A stretch of DNA of 64,000 nucleotides from Halarcobacter anaerophilus (GTDB taxonomy: Bacteria > Campylobacterota > Campylobacteria > Campylobacterales > Arcobacteraceae). Below the pieces are notes generated by a model. The model saw nothing but the letters and a program-made list of their open reading frames with translations, was not told the origin of the DNA and did not search any database. The stretch covers positions 620,001 to 684,000 of the forward strand of contig NZ_CP041070.1 of assembly GCF_006459125.1 (NCBI RefSeq), given 5' to 3'. How positions within the stretch are numbered: position 1 is the stretch's first letter; each line of letters begins with the position of its first letter. Below, piece by piece: positions 36,369 to 44,849 of this stretch. Position numbers and translations under genes: made by a program.

Positions 36369-38195
36369 ATGGGGAAGAAAAAAGATATATTAAAATCATT
36401 AAGTCTAATTACTCTTTTAATAGTTGAAGAAAATAAGAAATCAAGAGATAAAATGACTGCTTTTTTAAAAGATAAGGTAAAAGAAATTTATACGGCTTCA
36501 AATGCCAAAGAGGGATTAACAGAGTATAAAAAAAATATGCCGGATTTGGTGATAAGCGATATTAAATTACCTCAAGAAGACGGAATTTGGATGTCAAAAG
36601 AGATTAAAAATATTGATAAAAACGTAAAAATTATCTTTATTACTAAACTAAGCGATTCAAAATATCTTTTTGATGCGATTAAACTTCATGTGGATGATTA
36701 TCTTGTAAAACCAATAGAGTGTGATATTTTACAAAGCTCTTTGCTTAATATCGCAAAAAGTATAAATCTTGAAAAAAAGAGCAAGCAGATAATCAATACT
36801 TTGGAGCAATATAAAGATATAGTCGATGAACGTTCAATTGTATCAAAAACAGATCTTAGAGGGGTTATTACCTATGTAAATAAACCTTTTGAGGATATTT
36901 CAGGATATGATAAAAGCGAGTTAATAGGAAGACCTCATAGTTTAATAAGACATGAAGAAACACCTAAAGAAATTTTTGAAGACCTTTGGAAAACTATTCT
37001 TTCAAAAAAAACTTGGCACGGAACTATTAAAAACAAGAAGAAGAACGGAAATTATTACATAGTAGATACGATTATAAAACCGATTTTAGATATTAACGGA
37101 AATATAGAAGAGTTTATTGCCTTAAGAAATGATATAACGGATTTGGAAGAATCAAAAGAGTATTTTAAAAATCAAAGTGAAAAGAGTAATTTAGATCTGA
37201 AAGAGAGTATTAAAAAAGCTACAATCTATAAAAAAGCAATCGATAAATGTAATATTATATTAAGAATTTCAAAAGATAGAAGAATAACTTTTGCAAATGA
37301 CGCTTTTTGCAAAATAAGCGGCTTTTCAAAAAAAGAGTTGATAGGCAAACCTTATTTACTTATAAGAGATAAAAATATAGATTTAGAAGAGTATGAAAAA
37401 GAGATTAGTAAAATGCAAAAAAGTCTTGATAAAGGCAATATTGTGGAAGGAAGAATCTCAAACAGCGCAAAAGACGGTTCGGTTTATTATTGTAAATATA
37501 CGGTTTTTCCTATTGAAGATGAGAAGGGAAATATCATAGAGTATATGAGTATAAGACATGATATTACGCAGATTATAAAACTTCATACAGAACTTGAAGA
37601 GACCCAAAGAGAAGTTATATACAAACTAGGGGAAATAGGGGAAACCAGAAGTAAAGAGACGGGAAATCATGTAAAAAGAGTTGCCGAATACTCAAAGGTT
37701 CTGGCAAGAAAAATAGGAATGCCCGAAAATGAAGTTAAAACTCTTTTTGCCGCTTCACCTATGCATGATATAGGAAAAGTGGGAATCCCCGATTCTATTT
37801 TAAATAAGCCCGGAAAACTAAATCCCGAAGAGTGGGAATTTATGCAAAGTCATGCGGAAATAGGATATAACATTTTAAAATCATCAAATAGACCTATTTT
37901 AAAAGCTGCGGCTATTATATCTTATACTCATCATGAAAAATGGAACGGGAAAGGTTATCCTAGAGGTTTGAAAAAAGAAGATATTCATATTTACGGAAGA
38001 ATTACGGCTGTTGCCGATGTATTTGATGCTTTAGGAAGTGATAGATGCTATAAAAAAGCTTGGGAAACCGAAGATATTTTAACTTTTTTAAACACTCAAA
38101 GCGGAAAACATTTTGATCCTGATTTAATAAAAGTTTTTATGGAAAATGTTAATGAATTTTTGGAAATAAGAGAAAAATATAAAGATAATTTTTAA
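36369..38195 (+). CDS. Receiver-PAS-PAS-HD-GYP cyclic-di-GMP phosphodiesterase
   Basis: The 608-residue protein starts with a receiver domain (phospho-acceptor D64 in VISDIKLP), followed by two PAS domains (YVNKPFEDISGYDKSELIG; FANDAFCKISGFSKKELIG) and an HD-GYP domain with MHDIGKVGIPDSIL and HHEKWNGKGYPRGL. It should hydrolyse cyclic-di-GMP in response to phosphorylation and PAS input. I place the start at ATG 36369 because AAGGA lies 5 bases upstream; upstream in-frame starts (36339, 36363) lack this. A GGDEF gene of related receiver-PAS design follows 82 bases later. Confidence 0.93.
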   Translation: MGKKKDILKSLSLITLLIVEENKKSRDKMTAFLKDKVKEIYTASNAKEGLTEYKKNMPDLVISDIKLPQEDGIWMSKEIKNIDKNVKIIFITKLSDSKYLFDAIKLHVDDYLVKPIECDILQSSLLNIAKSINLEKKSKQIINTLEQYKDIVDERSIVSKTDLRGVITYVNKPFEDISGYDKSELIGRPHSLIRHEETPKEIFEDLWKTILSKKTWHGTIKNKKKNGNYYIVDTIIKPILDINGNIEEFIALRNDITDLEESKEYFKNQSEKSNLDLKESIKKATIYKKAIDKCNIILRISKDRRITFANDAFCKISGFSKKELIGKPYLLIRDKNIDLEEYEKEISKMQKSLDKGNIVEGRISNSAKDGSVYYCKYTVFPIEDEKGNIIEYMSIRHDITQIIKLHTELEETQREVIYKLGEIGETRSKETGNHVKRVAEYSKVLARKIGMPENEVKTLFAASPMHDIGKVGIPDSILNKPGKLNPEEWEFMQSHAEIGYNILKSSNRPILKAAAIISYTHHEKWNGKGYPRGLKKEDIHIYGRITAVADVFDALGSDRCYKKAWETEDILTFLNTQSGKHFDPDLIKVFMENVNEFLEIREKYKDNF

Positions 38196-38277
38196 AATTT
38201 TAATTATATAGAAAACAGATAATTATATTAATGAACAAATTGTATAATAAATATATAAATAAAATTTAAGAAAAGAA

Positions 38278-39561
38278 ATGAATAAAATAAATAAGAATAT
38301 TTTAAAAAATACAACTGTTTTATATGTAGATGATGAAAAAGAGATAAGAGATAAAATTGAATATTTTTTGGCAGAATATTTAGAAGAACTTTATGTCGCC
38401 TCAAATGCAAAAGAAGCAATAAAACTTTTTAAAGAAAAAAGACCCGATATAATTATAACAGATATTCAAATGCCCGGTATGAACGGTATAGAGATGCTAA
38501 AGCAGATGGATATCAAAAATCAAATCCCTGTTGTTATTACAACCGCTCATTCCGATGCAGACTATTTTATAGAGGCAATAGAGCTTAAAGTAGATAAATT
38601 CGTGATGAAACCTATAGATTTGGTTGAACTTGTTGAGACTATTCAAACTTTGATTGAGGGCTCAAAATTAAAACAAAGACTTATTGAAAATAATAAACTT
38701 TTGGAAATAATAGATGAAAACGTATTAATGTCAATTACGGATGAAGAAGGAGTAATTGTAGATGTAAGCAGTGCCTTTTGTCAGTTTGTAGGGTATTCAA
38801 AAGATGAATTAATAGGTCATACCCACAGAATACTAAAAGATGAAAAGAATGAAAAATCTTTTTATGAAAATATGTGGAAAGTAATTAAAGAGGGTAAAGT
38901 TTTTAAATCAGAGTTAAAAAATAGAAAAAAATCAGATGAAATATGCTGGGTAAATTTAACTATAAGTCCACTTTTTCATAATAATAAAATAGAGAATTTT
39001 ATTGCCATAAGACAAGATATTACAAATAGAAAAGAGCTTGAAAAACTTGCAATTCATGATCCGATGACAGGACTTTACAACAGAAGGTTTTTAAATGAAG
39101 TTGTAGAAAAAGAGATTAGAAGAATAAAAAGGGAAGGTTCTGTTTTAAGTCTTGTAACAATGGATGTTGATTATTTTAAAAGATATAACGATAAATATGG
39201 ACATCCAGCAGGAGATAAAGTCTTAATAGAAATTGCAAAAGTCTTAAAAAAACATGCCCAAAGAGCAACCGATTATTGTTTTAGAATGGGAGGAGAAGAG
39301 TTTGGAATAATTTTCAGTAATTTAAAAAAAGAGGACTCTTTGATTTTTGTTCAAGAAATGATAAAAGCGGTTGAAAATTTAAAGATTATTCATGAAAACA
39401 GTGCTTGCAGTAAATATGTAACTATCTCTGCCGGATTAATTGTGGAATCATCTAAACATTTGGATTCTTTTAAAAAATTATACAAATACTCCGATGAAGC
39501 TTTATATAAAGCAAAGAAAAACGGGAAAAATCAGGTAGTTTTATCTGAAAATTCCCTGTAA
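38278..39561 (+). CDS. Receiver-PAS-GGDEF diguanylate cyclase
   Basis: The 427-residue protein has a receiver domain (D19/D20... phospho-acceptor D62 in IITDIQMPGMNG, K in KFVMKPID), a PAS domain (VSSAFCQFVGYSKDELIG) and a GGDEF domain with GGEEF. RATD lies five residues before GGEEF and matches the RxxD inhibition site, so product feedback is likely. It should make cyclic-di-GMP, opposing the HD-GYP enzyme encoded just upstream. It converges with hisH, with 2 bases between the stops. Confidence 0.94.
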   Translation: MNKINKNILKNTTVLYVDDEKEIRDKIEYFLAEYLEELYVASNAKEAIKLFKEKRPDIIITDIQMPGMNGIEMLKQMDIKNQIPVVITTAHSDADYFIEAIELKVDKFVMKPIDLVELVETIQTLIEGSKLKQRLIENNKLLEIIDENVLMSITDEEGVIVDVSSAFCQFVGYSKDELIGHTHRILKDEKNEKSFYENMWKVIKEGKVFKSELKNRKKSDEICWVNLTISPLFHNNKIENFIAIRQDITNRKELEKLAIHDPMTGLYNRRFLNEVVEKEIRRIKREGSVLSLVTMDVDYFKRYNDKYGHPAGDKVLIEIAKVLKKHAQRATDYCFRMGGEEFGIIFSNLKKEDSLIFVQEMIKAVENLKIIHENSACSKYVTISAGLIVESSKHLDSFKKLYKYSDEALYKAKKNGKNQVVLSENSL

Positions 39562-39563
39562 AG

Positions 39564-40172
39564 TTATAGATTCATAAAATTTTTTAAGATTTTAAGACCG
39601 TTATCATGTGATTTTTCGGGGTGTGGCTGAAAACCGTATATATTATCTTTATTTACGGCACTAACGAATTTATATCCATACTCTGTTGTTCCGATTACGT
39701 TTTTATCATCGGTAACAGCATGGTATGAGTGTACGAAATATAAATAAGGATCTTTTAATCCTTTAAAAAGAGTATGATCGTCTTTTACTTCAATTGTATT
39801 CCATCCCATATGAGGAATTTTCGTATCTTCGTGCATTTTAGATTTGTCAAATTTTATAATTTGTCCCTCTATAAGTTCTAAGCCTTTGTGTTTCCCAAAC
39901 TCAACAGAGCCTTCAAACAAAAGTTGCATTCCCAAACAGATACCGATCATAGGTTTTCCGCTTTTAGAAAACTCCCAAATAGCTTCTTTCATTCCAGTTG
40001 TATTTAAATTTTCCATTGCATCGCCGAATGCGCCTACGCCTGGCAGAATAATTCTATCATAATATTTAAGTTCATTCGGGTCTTTTACGAAGGAGGCCTT
40101 TGCATCCAATAAATGACAGGCATTATAAACACTTGCTAGATTTCCCATATTGTAATCTATAATTCCAACCAC
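39564..40172 (-). CDS. hisH: Imidazole glycerol phosphate synthase glutaminase subunit
   Basis: HisH supplies ammonia from glutamine to HisF in histidine synthesis. The 202-residue class I amidotransferase has the nucleophile elbow GICLGMQLLFEGS, the early GVGAFGDAM segment and the catalytic His/Glu in GFQPHPEKSH. The start is GTG at 40172 with AAGGAT about 8 bases upstream; the family begins directly with the VGIIDYNMGN segment. HisF is not in the window. hisA lies downstream on the same strand beyond two divergent signalling genes. Confidence 0.96.
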   Translation of the reverse strand: MVGIIDYNMGNLASVYNACHLLDAKASFVKDPNELKYYDRIILPGVGAFGDAMENLNTTGMKEAIWEFSKSGKPMIGICLGMQLLFEGSVEFGKHKGLELIEGQIIKFDKSKMHEDTKIPHMGWNTIEVKDDHTLFKGLKDPYLYFVHSYHAVTDDKNVIGTTEYGYKFVSAVNKDNIYGFQPHPEKSHDNGLKILKNFMNL

Positions 40173-40270
40173 ATAATATCCTTTTGTGTTAAAAAAAATA
40201 TTATACAGAAATTTTGCCTCAGCTAGGGTTAAAGATTCTATTTGTTTAGAATTTTAAAGAATTAATATAG

Positions 40271-40299
40271 TTGATATTTAATGGATTTTTCAATATAAT
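40271..40299 (+). promoter_or_regulatory. Sigma-70 promoter of the lipoprotein-two-component operon
   Basis: TTGATA (40271-40276) and TATAAT (40294-40299) are 17 bases apart. Transcription would start near 40306, leaving an untranslated leader of about 90 bases before the lipoprotein gene. Confidence 0.65.
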
Positions 40300-40395
40300 T
40301 TTTATTGTTTATTAATAAAAAAATTGATCTTTTTAACAAAAAAATCTTAAAAAAAGAGCTGATTCTCTCAAATAAAAAATAAAGGAAAGTTTAAA

Positions 40396-40830
40396 ATGTT
40401 CACTGCTTGGAGAGTATATTTTTTTATAGGTTTTATAATCCTGTTTTCGGGTTGTACTCAGAAGAACTTAGAAAAAAATGTACCTGTTTCAAAAAATATT
40501 CAAAAAAAAGAGACAAAAGAGTATAAAAAGTATAAATATTGTAACAAACATGAAGAGATAATGACTTTTGCTTCAAACTATATACAAGAGGAGTTTAAAA
40601 AAGCTTATTTCTCTTCTAATGATACAGTAGGAGCAAAAGCTCAGCTTTTTTTAATAGAGAAAAATTCTCCCACTGCTTTTGCAAAAAATATAAATGCGGC
40701 AAGAGAATCTTATAACAGTCAATATTTAACGGCAAAAGAGAACGGATGCAATATTGAAGAGTTTAAAATATTTCCCCTTGAAAAAATCAAAAACATAATT
40801 AAAAAGCTAGAAGAAGAGCAGAATAAATGA
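40396..40830 (+). CDS. Putative lipoprotein of unknown function
   Basis: The 144-residue protein has a signal peptide with a lipobox (ILFSGC), so Cys20 should be lipidated. The mature part is Lys/Glu-rich, with two further cysteines (YCNKHEE, NGCNIEE) and a C-terminal helix. No family was recognised. Its stop overlaps the start of the next small secreted protein gene (ATGA), and a response regulator and kinase follow, so all four are likely one operon. Confidence 0.8.
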   Translation: MFTAWRVYFFIGFIILFSGCTQKNLEKNVPVSKNIQKKETKEYKKYKYCNKHEEIMTFASNYIQEEFKKAYFSSNDTVGAKAQLFLIEKNSPTAFAKNINAARESYNSQYLTAKENGCNIEEFKIFPLEKIKNIIKKLEEEQNK

Positions 40831-41081
40831 AAAAATATATCCTGCTTTTTACTCTTTTTTCCTTTTGCATATTAAATGCACAAAATTTAAAAATCGAAGA
40901 TCTTCTTGAAAAAATAAACGGAAGTTCAAATGAAAAAGAGAAGATACAGTTGATTAAAGAGTTAAAACAAAAATTGGCTTTGAAAAATAAAAAAGAGAGA
41001 CAAGAGGCAAAGGCAATTTTAAAAGCAAAGCAGAAAACTCCTTCAAAACCCTATGACGATACCTTCTTACGTAAGCAGTAA
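40827..41081 (+). CDS. Small secreted helical protein (paralogue of the one at 42789)
   Basis: The 84-residue protein has a signal peptide (MKKYILLFTLFSFCILNAQ) and a highly charged helical mature part (IEDLLEKINGSSNEKEKIQL, then KQKLALKNKKER). It resembles the small protein encoded on the other strand at 42789-43034: both have Ile-x2-Leu-x2-Lys-Ile-Asn near the start, then Lys-x-Lys and Leu-x2-Glu-Leu at the same spacing. A periplasmic location is expected. It begins inside the lipoprotein stop and is 3 bases upstream of the response regulator. Confidence 0.8.
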   Translation: MKKYILLFTLFSFCILNAQNLKIEDLLEKINGSSNEKEKIQLIKELKQKLALKNKKERQEAKAILKAKQKTPSKPYDDTFLRKQ

Positions 41082-41084
41082 AAT

Positions 41085-41729
41085 ATGGATGATAGAAAAA
41101 AAATACTACTTTTGGAAGATGATACTATTTTAGCCCAGACTATGAAGGCACTTTTGGAACAAGAAAATTATAATGTTACTTTAGTAGAGGACGGAGAAGA
41201 GGTTTTAAACGCAACTTATGAAAAAAAGTATGATCTCTATCTTTTTGATATTAATGTTCCTTTGTTAAACGGAACCCAGACTTTAAAACTTTTAAGAGAA
41301 GCCCAAGATACTACACCTACTTTTTTTATAACGGCACTTAGAGATACGACTTCGATTCTAAAAGGTTTTGACTGCGGTTGTGATGATTATATTAAAAAAC
41401 CTTTTGATCCTGATGAACTTTTAGCCAGAGTAAAAGCGGTTATGAAAAGAAATAATCCCGTAATAAAATATAAAAATATAACCTTTGATTTGTTAGAAAA
41501 CAGATTGATTTTAGATAAAGAGGAACTCTCTTTGGGAAGTGTAGAAAAAAATGTTTTTGCACTTCTTATAAAAAATATAGGCAGAACGGTTGATAAAACG
41601 GTTTTCTTTGAGTATATGAATAAACCAAGCGATGCTGCTTTAAGAGTTTTAATAAGTAAATTAAAAAAGATGCTAAATATTGATATAAGTAATACAAAAG
41701 GTGTAGGGTATAAACTTGAAAAACTATGA
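41085..41729 (+). CDS. OmpR-family response regulator
   Basis: The 214-residue protein has a receiver domain (E11/D12/D13, phospho-acceptor D55 in LYLFDINVPL, K in YIKKPFD) and a winged-helix output domain (LSLGSVEKNVFALL, then SDAALRVLISKLKKML and the final GVGYKLE hairpin). Its end overlaps the kinase gene by 14 bases. It is likely to control the operon and possibly the related small gene at 42789. Confidence 0.94.
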   Translation: MDDRKKILLLEDDTILAQTMKALLEQENYNVTLVEDGEEVLNATYEKKYDLYLFDINVPLLNGTQTLKLLREAQDTTPTFFITALRDTTSILKGFDCGCDDYIKKPFDPDELLARVKAVMKRNNPVIKYKNITFDLLENRLILDKEELSLGSVEKNVFALLIKNIGRTVDKTVFFEYMNKPSDAALRVLISKLKKMLNIDISNTKGVGYKLEKL

Positions 41730-42750
41730 AAAAAAATCTTTTTTTACCTCAATTTTTCTATTTTTTGTTCCTTTAGTTCTATTTTCAAGCATAGTTTTAT
41801 ATATGTATCATGAAGATAAAATCAAAGATATAGAACAAAATATTCTTTATCAAATGAGAGATTATACTTTTGATTTTAAAGGAGATAAATTCTCTTTGGA
41901 TGTAATTGAAAATGACAATAGCAAAGAACTTTTTAAACTTTATCATTGCAGTGAGGGACTTTGTGCCTATTTTAAAGCAGCAAGTTCTGGACTCTATCTT
42001 TTAAAAGTAATTTATGCCCAAGAAAAGTTTGATAAAATTTATCATGAATTTTTTATAAAAACTTTAAAAATCAGTATTATTATATTTTTTTCTCTTCTAT
42101 TTTTATCAATAGGTTTTGCTTTTTACTCATTAAGACCAATGAGAGAAGCTTTGTATCTTTTGGAAAATTTTTTAAAAGATTTGATTCATGATTTAAATAC
42201 TCCTTCAACTTCTATTTTAATAAATTCAAAAATGCTTAAAAAACATGGAGATTTTGAAGAGATTGAACGTATAGAACTTAGTGCAAAAACTATAAGTTCT
42301 TTATATAAAAATTTAGAATTTATTAATTCAAAAAAAATTATAAAAGATGAATCAATCTCTATAGAAGAGGTAATTAATGCAAGAATTACTCTTTTACAAA
42401 AACTTTTTCCTTCTATACAATTTAAAAAAGATATTCAAAATTTTACTATACAAAGCAATAAAAATGCCCTTGAAAGAATCTTTGACAATCTATTAACAAA
42501 TGCTTGCAAATATAATAAGAAAAAAGGAGAAGTTCGTATCTTTGCAAAAGATAACAAAGTTTTTATAGAAGATACTGGAGTAGGGATTAAATCCGTAAAC
42601 AGAGTATTTGAGAGATACTACAAAGAGAACGACAGAGGACTTGGAATAGGTATGAATATTGTAAAAAAGCTGTGCGAATCTTTGAATATAGAGATAAAAA
42701 TAAAAAGTAAAGTAGGCGAGGGTACAAAAGTAGAACTGGCTTTTAAATAA
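41716..42750 (+). CDS. Compact sensor histidine kinase
   Basis: The 344-residue kinase has membrane segments at about 9-31 and 114-138 around an 80-residue periplasmic sensor with a close cysteine pair (HCSEGLCAYF). The H box is LIHDLNTPSTSIL and the ATP domain has DNLLTNACKYN and GLGIGMNIV. There is no HAMP domain of full length. It partners the overlapping response regulator. The cysteine pair could sense redox or metal, which is inference. Confidence 0.92.
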   Translation: MKNYEKKSFFTSIFLFFVPLVLFSSIVLYMYHEDKIKDIEQNILYQMRDYTFDFKGDKFSLDVIENDNSKELFKLYHCSEGLCAYFKAASSGLYLLKVIYAQEKFDKIYHEFFIKTLKISIIIFFSLLFLSIGFAFYSLRPMREALYLLENFLKDLIHDLNTPSTSILINSKMLKKHGDFEEIERIELSAKTISSLYKNLEFINSKKIIKDESISIEEVINARITLLQKLFPSIQFKKDIQNFTIQSNKNALERIFDNLLTNACKYNKKKGEVRIFAKDNKVFIEDTGVGIKSVNRVFERYYKENDRGLGIGMNIVKKLCESLNIEIKIKSKVGEGTKVELAFK

Positions 42751-42780
42751 TCATTCAACTAATAATTTAGTTGAATGATT
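42749..42780. terminator. Bidirectional terminator between convergent genes
   Basis: The arms AATCATTCAACTAA and TTAGTTGAATGATT are perfect 14-base complements with a TAAT loop. The hairpin lies between the kinase stop and the convergent small secreted protein gene. Confidence 0.75.
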
Positions 42781-42788
42781 AAATCAAA

Positions 42789-43034
42789 TCAATTTTCAGA
42801 AAAAATAGGTCTTTTTAACTTTTTATCTACTAGATCTCTTGCTCTTTGCAGAAAATCTCTGTCTAACGCGGCAATTTCATCATCAAGTTCATTCAGCAGT
42901 TCTGTTTTTACTTTTACATCTTCAGTGTTATTGATTTTATCAACTAATTTATCAATATCATTTAGATCTGTTGCAAAAAGTGCTGTTACGGTCAGAACTG
43001 CTAAGATTAAAACTCCTTTTGCTAATACTTCCAT
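42789..43034 (-). CDS. Small secreted helical protein (paralogue of the one at 40827)
   Basis: The 81-residue protein has a signal peptide (about residues 1-21, ending TALFAT) and a mature charged helix (IDKLVDKINNTEDVKVKTEL, then DDEIAALDRDFLQRARDLVD). It lines up with the small protein at 40827-41081 over about 50 residues. AAGGAG lies upstream of the ATG. It converges on the kinase gene and is monocistronic. A role as a target or accessory of the neighbouring two-component system is inferred. Confidence 0.8.
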   Translation of the reverse strand: MEVLAKGVLILAVLTVTALFATDLNDIDKLVDKINNTEDVKVKTELLNELDDEIAALDRDFLQRARDLVDKKLKRPIFSEN

Positions 43035-43097
43035 TTTTACTCCTTCTTTTTGTTTTATAATGAAAGTATATATCTTGAGTGTAAGTTAAGTATAAGT

Positions 43098-43667
43098 TCA
43101 TCTTTTTGCATCGGCAAGAGTTAGTGAAAAAAGAACATTGTTCCCTCTTTTTTCCAAAGTTTTTTTAGCCTCTAAAATAGTAGTTCCCGTAGTAATCAAA
43201 TCATCAACTAGAATGATAGATTTATTAAAAAGAGATGTTTTAAATTTTCTTGGATTTTTTTGTCTAAAATTTAAATCTTTCCCGGCATATTTTACGATAT
43301 TAGTTGCTTTGCATCTACCAAAAACAGGTTTTATATATTTTGATTTTAAATGTTTTGAAAGAATTGCCGTTTGGGAAAAATCATGTCTGGTATGTTCATC
43401 AATTCCTACTGAATATATTTGTCGGTCAAATTCGAAATTTTGTGCAAACTCTTTAAATGATAGTTTTGCCAAAATATTAAAAATCTTATCTCCGTGGAAG
43501 TAATATTTTGAAAGAAGTAGATCTTCAATATCATTAAAAGAGTAAAAAGAGTAATTGAAAAAATCCTTTTCAAGCTCCCTTTTATAAAAATCGGGCATTA
43601 AAATATTTTTTTGACACTTTTTACAAATAATAGAAAAAGATAAATTACCGCAAACTAGACATTTCAT
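43098..43667 (-). CDS. ComF-family phosphoribosyltransferase-like protein
   Basis: The 189-residue protein has an N-terminal zinc-ribbon-like part (CLVCGNLSFSIICKKCQ) and a C-terminal phosphoribosyltransferase fold with the PRPP motif ILVDDLITTGTTI. This matches ComF/GntX proteins, which are linked to DNA uptake in competent bacteria, although the biochemical role is not settled. Length is a little short but usual for the lineage. It stands alone on the minus strand; other competence genes are not in the window. Confidence 0.88.
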   Translation of the reverse strand: MKCLVCGNLSFSIICKKCQKNILMPDFYKRELEKDFFNYSFYSFNDIEDLLLSKYYFHGDKIFNILAKLSFKEFAQNFEFDRQIYSVGIDEHTRHDFSQTAILSKHLKSKYIKPVFGRCKATNIVKYAGKDLNFRQKNPRKFKTSLFNKSIILVDDLITTGTTILEAKKTLEKRGNNVLFSLTLADAKR

Positions 43668-43806
43668 AATAAAAATAATTATATCACAATTATTTTAAAT
43701 TATTTTCTTTAATATATATAAATAATTTATTTTATAGAGTAATTTTTATTTTAAATAATTCTATATTTAATATCATCTTTTATAAATATATCTAAAAGGA
43801 GTATAA

Positions 43807-44358
43807 ATGAAAACAAAACTGATTTTGGGATTAACTTTGCTGTTTGCTTTAGTAAGTGCAAACGCTTATGAGTTAAACGGAGATTTAAATCTAAAATGGA
43901 CAGGTTTTAAAACCGCTCAAAAAGTGGGTGTTTCAGGTACATTCAAAAATGTTGAGTTTAAAATTTCAAAAAATGATGATTTTGCAGAGTTTTTAAAAAG
44001 TGCAAATGTTAAAATAGATACCTTAAGTTTTGACTCAGGGCTTGACGTTAGAAATAAAAGTATCGTCTCTACGCTATTTTCTTTAAAAAGTTCGGAAAAT
44101 ATTTTGGCAAGTATTTCTAAAGTAGATATGAAAAACAAAACTTTAACATTGAAATTAACTATGAACGAAGTTTCTAAAAATGTTCCTATGACATATTATA
44201 TAAATAAAGGCAGTATGATAGCAAAAGGGCAAATAGATATTTTGGATTATAATATGAATGACTCTTTTGCAAAATTTGCAAAAGCTTGTTTTGATCTGCA
44301 TGAAGGAAAAAGTTATTCAGAAGTTCATATAGCTTTTACTCTTCCTTTTAAAAAATAA
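43807..44358 (+). CDS. YceI-family periplasmic protein
   Basis: The 183-residue protein has a signal peptide (ending VSANA) and a YceI-type lipocalin-like beta-barrel (LKWTGFKTAQKVGVSGTFKN, then the C-terminal EVHIAFTLPFKK). Family members bind isoprenoids or other amphiphiles in the periplasm; the ligand here is unknown. AAAGGAG precedes the start. The gene is followed by a strong terminator and is probably monocistronic. Confidence 0.88.
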   Translation: MKTKLILGLTLLFALVSANAYELNGDLNLKWTGFKTAQKVGVSGTFKNVEFKISKNDDFAEFLKSANVKIDTLSFDSGLDVRNKSIVSTLFSLKSSENILASISKVDMKNKTLTLKLTMNEVSKNVPMTYYINKGSMIAKGQIDILDYNMNDSFAKFAKACFDLHEGKSYSEVHIAFTLPFKK

Positions 44359-44362
44359 AAAC

Positions 44363-44388
44363 AGCAGTATTAATTTTTTAATACTGCT
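44363..44388. terminator. Terminator of the YceI gene
   Basis: The arms AGCAGTATTAA and TTAATACTGCT are perfect, with a TTTT loop, starting 4 bases after the stop. Confidence 0.75.
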
Positions 44389-44462
44389 TCTCCAAAACTT
44401 TCAAATAATAAATTTAAAACTTAAAACAGCTATTTTTATAATTTAATTTTAAGATTTTATAT

Positions 44463-44484
44463 CATATGATTACATATTCATATG
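44463..44484. promoter_or_regulatory. Operator candidate for the ArsR/SmtB repressor
   Basis: CATATGA and TCATATG are perfect arms separated by 8 bases, located 21 bases before the repressor start. ArsR/SmtB regulators typically bind such AT-rich dyads overlapping their own promoter, so autoregulation of the repressor-ATPase operon is likely. Confidence 0.6.
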
Positions 44485-44505
44485 TACATATAAAAAGGAA
44501 TTCAG

Positions 44506-44847
44506 ATGATTGTAGATTGTTGTGATCACTCCAAAGAGGTAGAAAAAGTAAGAAAAACATTAATATGTGACGAAACTTTATACGATATAGCTGAACTCTT
44601 TAAAGCTTTTGCAGATACTACAAGAATCAAAATTATTGCAGTTTTAAAAGAAGAAGAGTTATGTGTAGGAGCTATTAGTGAGCTTATAAATGTAAGTCAA
44701 TCAGCTGTATCTCACCAATTAAGGGCACTAAAAAGTGCAAAAATAGTAAAACCTAGAAGAGAAGGTAAAAATATATTTTATTCTTTAGATGATGAACATA
44801 TTAAAAAAATCTATGATATGGGATTAGAGCATATAACAAAAGGATAA
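44506..44847 (+). CDS. ArsR/SmtB-family metal-sensing repressor
   Basis: The 113-residue winged-helix protein has an N-terminal Cys pair (DCCDH), the alpha-3 segment ELCVGAIS, the recognition helix SQSAVSHQLRALKSA and a C-terminal helix with D-x-H-x10-H (DEHIKKIYDMGLEH), matching most of the alpha-5 zinc site of SmtB/ZiaR proteins. It should release DNA when zinc, cadmium or lead binds. It is followed 2 bases later by a P-type ATPase gene, its expected target. Confidence 0.92.
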   Translation: MIVDCCDHSKEVEKVRKTLICDETLYDIAELFKAFADTTRIKIIAVLKEEELCVGAISELINVSQSAVSHQLRALKSAKIVKPRREGKNIFYSLDDEHIKKIYDMGLEHITKG

Positions 44848-44849
44848 GC

